10,772 nucleotides of DNA, taken from NCBI GenBank assembly GCA_945862035.1, contig CAMAXB010000080.1:1-10772 (forward strand), read 5' to 3'. Of this stretch, positions 1 through 5,752 are shown one piece after another. The notes beneath the pieces were generated by a model that saw nothing but the letters and a program-made list of their open reading frames with translations, searched no databases and had not been told where the DNA came from. How positions within the stretch are numbered: the first letter of the stretch is position 1; the number at the start of each line of letters is the position of its first letter. The position numbers and the translations under genes are program-made. This DNA comes from Opitutus sp. GAS368. Lineage in GTDB: Bacteria; Verrucomicrobiota; Verrucomicrobiia; Opitutales; Opitutaceae.

Positions 1-74
1 GTCTTGGCCGTGGCCACCACCGCGGACGCCAGCAGCGCAAGGGCCAGACGAAGGAAAAAGCGAGAGAGTTTCAC
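1..74 (-). CDS. Partial secreted protein (N-terminus only)
   Basis: Reading the minus strand from a GTG at 74..72 gives MKLSRFFLRLALALLASAVV followed by ATAK, and then the window ends. This is a textbook Sec signal peptide: basic n-region, Leu/Ala-rich core and an Ala-x-Ala-like end. The mature protein lies outside the window, so its function cannot be named. The start sits 11 bases after the stop of the preceding minus-strand gene, which suggests the third gene of one transcript. An in-frame TTG at 89..87 overlaps that upstream stop codon (TTGA) and would add five residues (MIGRP). It is a possible translationally coupled alternative start. The signal-peptide pattern holds with either start. 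Confidence 0.6.
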   Translation of the reverse strand, partial: MKLSRFFLRLALALLASAVVATAK

Positions 75-85
75 CGGGCGACCGA

Positions 86-802
86 TCAAAGCCCCGCGGG
101 CATGTTGCGGCCCTTTTCCAGGCCCTTGTTCTGGTTATTACCGGAGGATTTACCCGCGGCCGCGCCCTTCTCGTACTGCTGTGAATTGGAGACATTCCGG
201 GCCGCGCTCCCCTGCTGGGCGGGCTGCGAACCCACGACATTCTGCTGGGCGACGGCGGTCGAAATCTGCTGGGATTTGTCCCCCATCGAGACCTCGCGCG
301 GCTTGGGGGGAAGCGCTGCCTGCTGCGGGGCGGAATTTTCGTCAACCTCGAGCTTGGCGACCGCGATGCCCTCGGCCTTCGCATTGGGATCACCGGCGCC
401 CTCGGGCTTCTCACCGCCCGCCCCACCCTGCTGATCGCCGGACTGCTCGCCCTGAGGACCGCCGGCGCCGCCCTCACCCTGCTGCTGGCCCTGCTGCTGG
501 GCCGCCATGGTCTCGGGCCGCTCCGCGGAACCGGGCAATTCAAATTCAGCCAGCATGCCCTTGTCGGGCCGGGCCTCAGCCGGAAGTCCGGAACCATCGA
601 AGAGGTCGGGATCGGGAATCACCGCGCGGGCCGCGGGATTCGCCGGACGGTTCGCCGCCGCGCGGGCCGCCGCCTGGCTGCTGGCGGACGTGGCAGGCGT
701 CGTGGCGGCGCCCCGGGGCGCGGTGGACTGGGCGGAAAGGCCGGCGCCCGCCAGGACCAGCAGGCCGGCGGTCAGGCGCAGAGGAGACGGGCTGAACTTC
801 AT
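86..802 (-). CDS. Secreted Gln/Gly-rich low-complexity protein
   Basis: This is a 238-residue protein that I do not recognise as a named family. Residues 1-24 form a signal peptide (basic start, hydrophobic TAGLLVLAGAGLSA, likely cut before Gln25). The mature part is mostly disordered: an Ala-rich segment at about 30-60, then a short ordered-looking patch (IPDPDLFDGSGLPAEARPDK, about 62-81). A Gln/Gly/Glu-rich tract follows at about 104-145, and a Gln/Asn/Ser/Lys-rich tail runs to the C-terminus. There are no Cys residues and no catalytic motif. It starts 11 bases after the stop of the TPR protein gene on the same strand and is followed 11 bases later by another secreted protein, so an operon is likely. 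No Shine-Dalgarno sequence precedes the ATG. By inference it is an exported, periplasmic or surface-associated accessory of the TPR protein. Confidence 0.7.
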   Translation of the reverse strand: MKFSPSPLRLTAGLLVLAGAGLSAQSTAPRGAATTPATSASSQAAARAAANRPANPAARAVIPDPDLFDGSGLPAEARPDKGMLAEFELPGSAERPETMAAQQQGQQQGEGGAGGPQGEQSGDQQGGAGGEKPEGAGDPNAKAEGIAVAKLEVDENSAPQQAALPPKPREVSMGDKSQQISTAVAQQNVVGSQPAQQGSAARNVSNSQQYEKGAAAGKSSGNNQNKGLEKGRNMPAGL

Positions 803-813
803 CGGGAAGCGCG

Positions 814-2520
814 TTACCGGTCGGCCCGGAGATTGCAGGTGACCGCCACAGTCGGCGGCTGGGCTCCGCTGCGCACTTGGAGCAGCAGCAGTACGTCTTG
901 GAAGCCCTTGCGCCGGCCGATGATCTCGTAGTCGCCCGGGAGGATCTTGACGCTGGTGTTCGAAAACTGGCCGAGCATGCGGTAGTTCGAGATCGAAACC
1001 CAGGTCTTGCCGTCCGAGGTGAAGTTCACGTCGACCGGCTGGCTCTGGGCCATGAGCAGCGCGCGCAACTGTTCGACCTCATCGGTGTTGACCAGATAAT
1101 CCGGCTTGATGGTCATCGCCTCGTTGAATGAGCGGATGCCGCCTTGGAAATCGGAGCGATCGGCGCGCTCGCGGGCTTCGTCGATCAGCCGCTCATACTG
1201 CAGGAGGGCACGAATGACGCGTCCCGCGCGGGCGTAGCCATCCTTGGCGTCGACCAGATCGGGTGAGAGCTTCAGCGTCCGGTCGTAGGCCTCGCGGGCC
1301 GCGACCCACTCATAGGCGTTCTCGTGGCCGTAGGCCTTGGCCAGCGCCGCAGCGACGGAGTCCTGATGGGCATTCTCCCGGGCCGACTTCACCAGGTCAC
1401 TTACGTCCTGTTTATCCGGATACACTTTCAGGGCGTTCTCACCCTCCGTGATGGCGCGGGCCCATTCCCGGCGGCTGAACGACTCCTGCGCTGCAGTGAA
1501 CGCGGTATTGAACTGGGTCTCCGTCTGCAGGCGGGCCGCGCGGGCCTCACCCTGCTGCGCGGTCGCGGAAAATGCGTCGAGCTTGAACGCCTCGCCGTAG
1601 GCCGCGGCGGCCTCGGCATAGCGCTTCGCGTCCTCCAGGCCCTTGGCCGCGGTGATCAGGCCGTGCACGCGGTCGATCGTCTTGGAGCGGTTGAGTCCCT
1701 GCACCGCAAGCTCGTTGCCGGGAGACTTCTCCAGCACCGATTGGAAGGCCTTCGCCGCCACCTCGCGGTCGCCACGGCCGAGAGCCTCCTGGCCGCCCCG
1801 CAGATTGTCGGCGATGTAGTCCGCCAGAATCGTCTCGGCGCGCTTCAACTCGTTGAACGCGTCATCGAACGCCTTTTTGGCGGCGTCAAAGCTGCCCTCG
1901 GACAGAAATTGCCGGCCAACCCCGGCCGCCGAAAAGGCGGCTTCAAGCGCCTCGGGCACGAGGGACCGCGCCCGGTCGAGATCCTTGATCCGGACCAGAA
2001 TCGTGTCGTAGGCCTGCTGCGCCTCCTGCTTCACCTTCATCAGGCGGCCAAACTCGTCGATCTCGCGGCCCAGTGCGTCGAAATGGGTGAAGGCCCGGCC
2101 GAAATCCCCGGAGGACAGCAATGAGTCGCCGCCGATGAAGGCCTTCTCGATCAGGATGAGTTTTTGCAGCTGCTGCGGATGGTCCTGCGGGAGGCGGCGC
2201 ATCTCGGCGAGGGCCTTGGAAACATTTTCCCGGGCCAGCTCGGCCTTGGAGCGGCTGACGAAAACGGAGCTGGGGTCGCTGGGCGTGGCCGGACCGGACC
2301 CAGACGCGGACGCGGCGCGGAAAACATCAGGGCCAAAGACAAGCTTCGAGAACTCGACGGTGATGCGACCGGCGATGATCAGGGCAACAAAACCGCCCAA
2401 GCCCCAAGCGGCGATGCGTAGCGGGGTCCAGCGGCGCTTCTCCGGCTGGTTGCTGACATCAGGGTTCCAGTGGATAATACGGCGCTTCTTGCCTGATGAC
2501 GATTCGTGTTCCTCGGCCAT
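814..2520 (-). CDS. Membrane-anchored TPR protein with PEGA-like C-terminus
   Basis: This 568-residue protein has a basic, hydrophilic cytoplasmic N-terminus (1-33) and one membrane segment at about 34-52 (IAAWGLGGFVALIIAG). A Ser/Pro/Gly linker (70-88) leads to a long helical region of TPR-like repeats at about 95-475. Repeat-like pairs show at about 200-235, 243-276, 289-322, 338-371, 392-426 and 440-473, with phrases such as YAEAAAAYGEAFKLD and WVAAREAYDRTLKLSPD. Residues about 497-565 are a beta-rich module (VNFTSDGKTWVSISNY, then KILPGDYEIIGRRKGF) that resembles PEGA domains of envelope proteins. Topology suggests an inner-membrane anchor with the repeats outside the cytoplasm. TPRs mediate protein-protein contacts, so a scaffold role is inferred and the partner is unknown. 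It is the first gene of a minus-strand run with two small secreted proteins. The ATG at 2520 lacks a Shine-Dalgarno sequence, but the N-terminal layout fits it. Confidence 0.8.
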   Translation of the reverse strand: MAEEHESSSGKKRRIIHWNPDVSNQPEKRRWTPLRIAAWGLGGFVALIIAGRITVEFSKLVFGPDVFRAASASGSGPATPSDPSSVFVSRSKAELARENVSKALAEMRRLPQDHPQQLQKLILIEKAFIGGDSLLSSGDFGRAFTHFDALGREIDEFGRLMKVKQEAQQAYDTILVRIKDLDRARSLVPEALEAAFSAAGVGRQFLSEGSFDAAKKAFDDAFNELKRAETILADYIADNLRGGQEALGRGDREVAAKAFQSVLEKSPGNELAVQGLNRSKTIDRVHGLITAAKGLEDAKRYAEAAAAYGEAFKLDAFSATAQQGEARAARLQTETQFNTAFTAAQESFSRREWARAITEGENALKVYPDKQDVSDLVKSARENAHQDSVAAALAKAYGHENAYEWVAAREAYDRTLKLSPDLVDAKDGYARAGRVIRALLQYERLIDEARERADRSDFQGGIRSFNEAMTIKPDYLVNTDEVEQLRALLMAQSQPVDVNFTSDGKTWVSISNYRMLGQFSNTSVKILPGDYEIIGRRKGFQDVLLLLQVRSGAQPPTVAVTCNLRADR

Positions 2521-2759
2521 GGGAGTAAGCAGGCGGGATGCAGTTGGACAGTGGGGATGGAGGGGAGTCCCGTGAAGGACGTCTCAGAAGGACACCTTCA
2601 CGTTGCCAAGTTCGGTAAAAATTGCAAACGACACAAACTCATTCGCTGCTGCAGGATTCGGGCCGAAATTCAAGGGATCACTTGCCAACCCGTGGATGGC
2701 GGAGTTACCTGCCCTCGTCCGAATCCGGACGGTCGCCTGCAACGCTCTCCTCCCTGCGT
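2521..2759. promoter_or_regulatory. Divergent spacer between TPR operon and M48 protease
   Basis: These 239 bp separate two genes transcribed away from each other, so both promoters must lie here. I cannot find convincing -35/-10 pairs. An 8-bp inverted repeat (CGTGAAGG at 2571-2578 and CCTTCACG at 2595-2602, 16-bp spacer) could be an operator or a leader hairpin. A plus-strand reading frame extends the protease upstream to 2622, but that extension would push the lipoprotein signal 46 residues inward, so I treat it as non-coding. Confidence 0.4.
2571..2602. repeat. 8-bp dyad in the divergent spacer
   Basis: CGTGAAGG at 2571-2578 is the exact reverse complement of CCTTCACG at 2595-2602, with 16 bases between. 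It lies about 50 bp upstream of the TPR gene start. It could be an operator for the minus-strand operon or simply chance in a GC-rich spacer. No known consensus is recognised. Confidence 0.3.
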
Positions 2760-3578
2760 ATGAACAAGGTCGTATTCGCTCCCCTCGCCGCGGTGCTGCT
2801 CATTGGTCTGACCAGTTGCCACCAAGTCCCGGTCACCGGTCGCCGCGCGGTCAGCATGGTCGACGATGCCGCGGTATCGAAGATGAGCATCGACGAGTTT
2901 GAAAAGATGAAGGCCCGCTATCCCCGGTCCCGGAACCGCGATCACATCGCGGCACTGAACCGGGTCGGCGAACGCCTCTCCAAAGTCGTCTTCTGGGATA
3001 TGCCCGGCGCCGATTGGGAGTTCATCGTTTTCGAGGTCCCCAATCAGATCAACGCCTTCGCGATGGCGGGAGGGAAGGTCGGTGTATTTTCGGGACTCTT
3101 CAAAATCACCAAGAATGACGACCAACTGGCGTCGGTCATCGCGCACGAGATTGCCCATGTCACGGCCAAGCACATCCATGAACGACTCTCGCAGCAGATG
3201 CTGATCTCGGGCGGCAGCCTCGCCACCGGCGTAGCCATGATGGGAACCGGCGTCGGCAGCCTGGGCACCGTCGCCGTCATGCAGGCCTACGGAATTTCCA
3301 CGGGCGCCGCCGCCCTTGCCTATGACCGCGGCAAGGAAAAGGAAGCCGACTACATCGGCCTGATGTACATGGCGCGGGCCGGCTACGATCCTCAAGCCGC
3401 TATCCAGGTCATCGAGGCGCTCGATGCGGAGTCGGCCGGCAGACCGCTGCCACCCGCCATCCTCTCGACCCATCCGTCGAACCCGGAACGCCTCATCCAA
3501 CTCATGGATGCCATGCCCAAGGCACTGGAGGCTCGCGCCAAGGCCTCGGTCCAGGCCAAGCCGACCTTGGTGAAGTGA
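2760..3578 (+). CDS. M48-family zinc metalloprotease, lipoprotein
   Basis: The protein has 272 residues. Residues 1-20 are a lipoprotein signal peptide ending in the lipobox Leu17-Thr-Ser-Cys20, followed by HQVPVTGRRA, an opening typical of periplasmic M48 lipoproteins (YggG/LoiP-like). The zinc motif HExxH is at 129-133 (HEIAH). The third ligand motif ExxAD is Glu193-Lys-Glu-Ala-Asp197, and the STHPSNPER motif with His238 completes the family pattern. Length is normal for the single-domain group. In this family the enzyme cleaves misfolded or misassembled envelope proteins. Membrane tethering through Cys20 is predicted; inner versus outer membrane is not certain. I chose the ATG at 2760 because it puts the signal peptide at the N-terminus; the frame is open further upstream to 2622. 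No Shine-Dalgarno sequence is present. It is divergent from the TPR operon and followed by an inverted-repeat element. Confidence 0.93.
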   Translation: MNKVVFAPLAAVLLIGLTSCHQVPVTGRRAVSMVDDAAVSKMSIDEFEKMKARYPRSRNRDHIAALNRVGERLSKVVFWDMPGADWEFIVFEVPNQINAFAMAGGKVGVFSGLFKITKNDDQLASVIAHEIAHVTAKHIHERLSQQMLISGGSLATGVAMMGTGVGSLGTVAVMQAYGISTGAAALAYDRGKEKEADYIGLMYMARAGYDPQAAIQVIEALDAESAGRPLPPAILSTHPSNPERLIQLMDAMPKALEARAKASVQAKPTLVK

Positions 3579-3586
3579 GGGACGGG

Positions 3587-3695
3587 ATTTTCGATTCTCG
3601 ATTTTCGAATTTCGATTCTCCTGGCCTTCAAATCATTTATATCCAGCTGTTTAAGCCGGATTAAAATCGAAATTAGAAAATCGAGAATCGAAAAT
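3587..3695. repeat. Heptad inverted-repeat element 1 (31-bp arms)
   Basis: The left arm at 3587-3617 and the right arm at 3665-3695 are reverse complements at 30 of 31 positions, around a 47-nt spacer. Each arm is a run of four 7-bp units plus a remainder (ATTTTCG, ATTCTCG, AATTTCG types). The arms are much more AT-rich than the flanking genes. The element starts 8 bases after the protease stop codon. It could form a very stable hairpin, but no T-run follows on either strand, so it is not a standard intrinsic terminator. It belongs with the two similar elements at 4502-4657 and 5556-5741. Confidence 0.85.
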
Positions 3696-3736
3696 ATCAT
3701 TGGACAACCGTCCACCGTTCCGCCTCCTTTCGATCC

Positions 3737-3982
3737 ATGTCCCAGCCTGAAGCCAAACTCGTCAAGCCGGTTGATTTCGCCATCGATGCCGTGATCACCG
3801 GCGGGTTTTTCACCTTCATGTTCATCCTTTTCCGGTCGCACGTTCCCTCGAACGACCCGAAGATGATCACGCTTTGGGCCGGGCTCTCCGCCGCCTGCAT
3901 CAGCGGCGTTTTCTGGCTGGCTTGCTGGATGCTGCGGATGGTTTACCGCCACCAGAAGCTGCTGGCGGCCGCCCGCAAGTAG
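3737..3982 (+). CDS. Small two-helix membrane protein
   Basis: This 81-residue protein is not matched to a named family. It has two predicted membrane segments: about 13-32 (FAIDAVITGGFFTFMFILF) and about 45-66 (ITLWAGLSAACISGVFWLAC). They are joined by a short polar loop (RSHVPSNDPKM) and end in a basic tail (RMVYRHQKLLAAARK). By the positive-inside rule the C-terminus is probably cytoplasmic. Codon use matches the neighbours, and the hydrophobic pattern argues for a real gene. The ATG is preceded by a pyrimidine-rich stretch without a Shine-Dalgarno sequence. It lies 41 bp after repeat element 1 and 68 bp before the mntR start on the same strand, so cotranscription with mntR is possible. 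Function is unknown. Confidence 0.65.
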   Translation: MSQPEAKLVKPVDFAIDAVITGGFFTFMFILFRSHVPSNDPKMITLWAGLSAACISGVFWLACWMLRMVYRHQKLLAAARK

Positions 3983-4050
3983 GCCCCACGTGGCCCGAGG
4001 GCTCCGGCTTTCGCTTTGACTGCGCCGCCGACGCGGCTTCCCTCCCCCCT

Positions 4051-4485
4051 GTGGCTGATCACTCCACCCCGCCTTCTCCGCGTACCACCGCGGCCGTTGA
4101 GGACTACCTTGAGCGGATCAGCGAGCTGATCAGGAGGAAGGGCTACGCCCGGGTCGTCGACATCGCGGCCGAGCTCAAGATCTCCCAGGCCAGCGTCACC
4201 ACCATGGTCCAGCGGCTGGATGCCGAGGGGCTCGTGAAGTACGAGAAATACCGCGGCATGGTCCTCACCGGAGCCGGCGAGGAGGTCGCGCAACGCATCG
4301 CCCACCGCCATGAGCTGCTCACCCACTTTCTCCGTCACCTCGGACTCGACGAGAGCGTCATCGCCCGCGACGTCGAGGGCATGGAACACCATGTCAGTAC
4401 CGAGACCTTTGCCGCGTTAGAGAAGCTCAACCGTTACCTCGAGGAACACCCCGAGGTCACCCGGCAAATGAAGGACCGCCCCTAG
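4051..4485 (+). CDS. mntR: MntR-type manganese-dependent transcriptional repressor
   Basis: This 144-residue DtxR/MntR-family protein has an N-terminal winged helix at about 16-75 (GYARVVDIAAELKISQASVT, then YEKYRGMVLT) and a C-terminal metal-binding and dimerisation domain. Aligned from memory with Bacillus subtilis MntR, every metal ligand is present at a constant offset of ten. Asp18 and Glu21 match D8 and E11, His87 matches H77, and Glu109, Glu112 and His113 match E99, E102 and H103. Asp at the D8 position is the signature of Mn-selective MntR rather than iron-selective DtxR. There is no SH3-like third domain, as expected for MntR. I chose the GTG at 4051 because it gives a family-typical length; the open frame extends upstream to 3874 but overlaps the preceding gene and shows no similarity. 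No Shine-Dalgarno sequence is visible. No Mn transporter gene lies in the window, so its targets are elsewhere. Confidence 0.9.
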   Translation: MADHSTPPSPRTTAAVEDYLERISELIRRKGYARVVDIAAELKISQASVTTMVQRLDAEGLVKYEKYRGMVLTGAGEEVAQRIAHRHELLTHFLRHLGLDESVIARDVEGMEHHVSTETFAALEKLNRYLEEHPEVTRQMKDRP

Positions 4486-4501
4486 GCGCGGCCGGGAGTT
4501 G

Positions 4502-4657
4502 GGAATTGCGGATTGCGGAGTTCGGATTGCGGAATGGTTGAGTGGGTTGCCGCAGGAACGCGCAAGAATGGCCGGCGATCCCTCGCGCAATTTTGCGCTC
4601 CTTTGCGGCTCGTTGGTCCGATCAATCCGCAATCCGAACTCCGCCTTCCGTAATCCC
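4502..4657. repeat. Heptad inverted-repeat element 2, between mntR and tatC 3' ends
   Basis: The outer arms 4502-4533 and 4626-4657 are reverse complements at 28 of 32 positions. They consist of 7-bp units of type ATTGCGG with variants AGTTCGG, ATTACGG and AAGGCGG. A partial inner pair, 4549-4565 with 4593-4609, matches at both ends (GCCGCA and GCGCAA) but not in its centre. An inner hairpin, GCGCAA-TT-TTGCGC, sits at 4585-4598. The right arm abuts the tatC stop codon and the left arm begins 16 bases after the mntR stop. The element fills the convergent gap and might serve as a bidirectional transcription barrier, but it lacks T-runs. Confidence 0.8.
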
Positions 4658-5467
4658 TCAGGCCTTCCGCTTCTCGACGCGCGATGCGACCAGGATCGCG
4701 AGCCAATACAGCGCGTAGAGCGGGACCGCGAGCATGGTCTGAGTGACGGGGTCCGGCGTCGGCGTGACAATCGCGGAGATGATGAAGATCACCACCAGCG
4801 CGTGACGCCACCAGCTGCGGAGCTTGGCGACCGAGACCATCCCGAGATAGACCAGCAGCACGATCAGGAGCGGAAACTCGAAGGCCGCCCCAACGCCCAC
4901 CGTGAGCCACATGAGCAGGCTGTAGTAGCTTCCCGGCGTCCAACGCTGGGTAAAGCCGAGCAGTTCATTCAATTCAAGCGACACCCGGATCGTGCTCGGC
5001 ACGAGCAGAAAAAAGCTGAACGCCGCCCCGGCCAAAAACAGCAGGAACGCCGTGAGCGCTCCAGGGAAAACCAGCTTGAGCTCCTTCTGGTTCAGTGCCG
5101 GCGAGACGAACTGGCCGATGAAGAAGAGAATGAAGGGCGCCGCCATCACCAAGCCACCTATGATGCACATCTGGATGACCACCGTAAATCCCTCCATCAC
5201 CGAGGTCGTGCCCAGATCGATGACGAACGTCTGCGGAGCCATCTGCGATTGCACATGGTGGAGCGGCCAGAGCAGCGCGTCATTAAACTCCCGCAGGAAG
5301 ATCCCGATCAGGACCGCGAAGAAGGCAAAAGCGATCGCGCTTTTGACCAGCGTCCAGCGCAATTCCTCCAAATGATCGAGGAACCCCATCGGACGCTCAC
5401 GCGGCGCGGCCCCCTCCGCCGCAGCGGGGATGTCGATCTCGTCGGGAACGTCAGGAGGAAGGCCCAT
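4658..5467 (-). CDS. tatC: Sec-independent protein translocase subunit TatC
   Basis: TatC is the polytopic inner-membrane receptor that binds twin-arginine signal peptides and, with TatA/B, exports folded proteins. The 269-residue product has an acidic, Pro-rich N-terminal extension (1-26), then the conserved MGFLDHLEELRW segment and six membrane helices at about 41-59, 94-117, 133-157, 185-206, 221-236 and 243-260. Residues matching the key E. coli positions are visible: Glu35 and Arg37 (E15, R17), Phe120 (F94), Glu129 (E103), Glu197 (E170) and Asp239 (D211). The frame is open upstream to 5599, but that part is translated repeat and palindrome sequence. The ATG at 5467 is preferred; the Met at residue 27 is an alternative. 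No tatA or tatB lies in the window, so tatC stands alone here. It is convergent with mntR, and its stop codon touches repeat element 2. Confidence 0.95.
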   Translation of the reverse strand: MGLPPDVPDEIDIPAAAEGAAPRERPMGFLDHLEELRWTLVKSAIAFAFFAVLIGIFLREFNDALLWPLHHVQSQMAPQTFVIDLGTTSVMEGFTVVIQMCIIGGLVMAAPFILFFIGQFVSPALNQKELKLVFPGALTAFLLFLAGAAFSFFLLVPSTIRVSLELNELLGFTQRWTPGSYYSLLMWLTVGVGAAFEFPLLIVLLVYLGMVSVAKLRSWWRHALVVIFIISAIVTPTPDPVTQTMLAVPLYALYWLAILVASRVEKRKA

Positions 5468-5481
5468 GGTCTCGCAGCGTA

Positions 5482-5505
5482 AAAACCCGCCATGTTGGGG
5501 GTTTT
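5482..5505 (-). promoter_or_regulatory. Small terminator-like hairpin in the tatC leader
   Basis: Read on the minus strand, AAAACCC and GGGTTTT form a 7-bp stem around a 10-nt loop. The stem is immediately followed by another T, and the whole sits 14 bases before the tatC start codon. The shape resembles a weak attenuator or a hairpin limiting ribosome access. The stem has only three GC pairs, so it may be incidental. Confidence 0.25.
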
Positions 5506-5531
5506 GCCTCCGAGGGGAAGAGCGAATGCGG

Positions 5532-5548
5532 GGCCCGCCGGGCGGGCC
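5532..5548. repeat. GC-only 8-bp palindrome in the tatC/ppdK spacer
   Basis: GGCCCGCC (5532-5539) and GGCGGGCC (5541-5548) are perfect reverse complements around a single G. The sequence could extrude as a GC hairpin or be an operator, though GC-rich genomes produce such palindromes by chance. It lies 64 bp upstream of tatC and just before repeat element 3. Confidence 0.4.
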
Positions 5549-5601
5549 AATGGGGATCGCGGATTGCGGAATTCGGAGGGGTTTCAAACCCGAATCCACA
5601 C

Positions 5602-5625
5602 CAATTTAAAATACTTATTAAATTG
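5602..5625. promoter_or_regulatory. AT-rich 8-8-8 dyad, possible operator
   Basis: CAATTTAA (5602-5609) and TTAAATTG (5618-5625) are perfect reverse complements separated by 8 bp, within the most AT-rich stretch of the window (5601-5650). The symmetry and spacing suit a dimeric regulator. The surrounding AT-rich DNA could hold promoter elements in either direction, for example TTTACC with TTTAAA 17 bp further on the minus strand. I recognise no named operator consensus in it. Whether it serves tatC, ppdK or neither is unknown. Confidence 0.4.
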
Positions 5626-5659
5626 ATGGTAAATTACTTAAATAATAAAGGAACTCCGT

Positions 5660-5681
5660 CCCGTCGACCTCCCGTCGACCT
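5660..5681. repeat. 11-bp tandem duplication
   Basis: CCCGTCGACCT occurs twice head to tail at 5660-5670 and 5671-5681, and a third copy begins (CCCG) before diverging. It is inside repeat element 3, next to the AT-rich island, and looks like a replication-slippage duplication. Confidence 0.75.
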
Positions 5682-5752
5682 CCCGCGCGATCTTGGAGCG
5701 AGCCGGCGGTAATCCGCACTCCGAAATCCGCAATCCGCACTCGCTCCCGCCG

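Larger units (their letters stand above)
5556..5741. repeat. Heptad inverted-repeat element 3, in the tatC/ppdK spacer
   Basis: The arms 5556-5578 and 5719-5741 are reverse complements at 20 of 23 positions, made of 7-bp units (ATTGCGG, AATTCGG, AGTGCGG types). The right side continues in heptad phase to about 5709. A second short inverted pair, GGAGCGAG (5695-5702) and CTCGCTCC (5740-5747), brackets the right arm. Unlike elements 1 and 2, the 140-nt interior is heterogeneous: an AT-rich island at 5601-5650, then an 11-bp tandem duplication. It lies between divergent genes, so a terminator role is unlikely for the whole element. Confidence 0.7.

Noticed and set aside
1324..2124. A 266-codon plus-strand frame opposite the TPR protein
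   Set aside because: Leu/Gly/Arg-rich shadow of a well-supported TPR protein, without its own start context or motifs.
2622..2759. Starting the M48 protease at the upstream in-frame ATG (46 extra residues)
   Set aside because: The extension is polar and matches nothing, and it would bury the lipoprotein signal peptide, which must be N-terminal.
3587..3695. Reading element 1 as an intrinsic terminator for the M48 protease gene
   Set aside because: The hairpin is strong but the loop is long and no T-run follows on either strand, so it is annotated as a repeat instead.
4499..5482. A 327-codon plus-strand frame opposite tatC
   Set aside because: The translation is charged low-complexity (Arg/Glu/Gln-rich) with no domain, it starts in repeat element 2, and it is the shadow of a clear TatC.
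3587..5741. Treating the repeats as a CRISPR array or insertion sequence
   Set aside because: There are no equal-length repeats with regular spacers, no cas genes, no transposase and no clear target-site duplication. The arms are inverted pairs with internal 7-bp periodicity.
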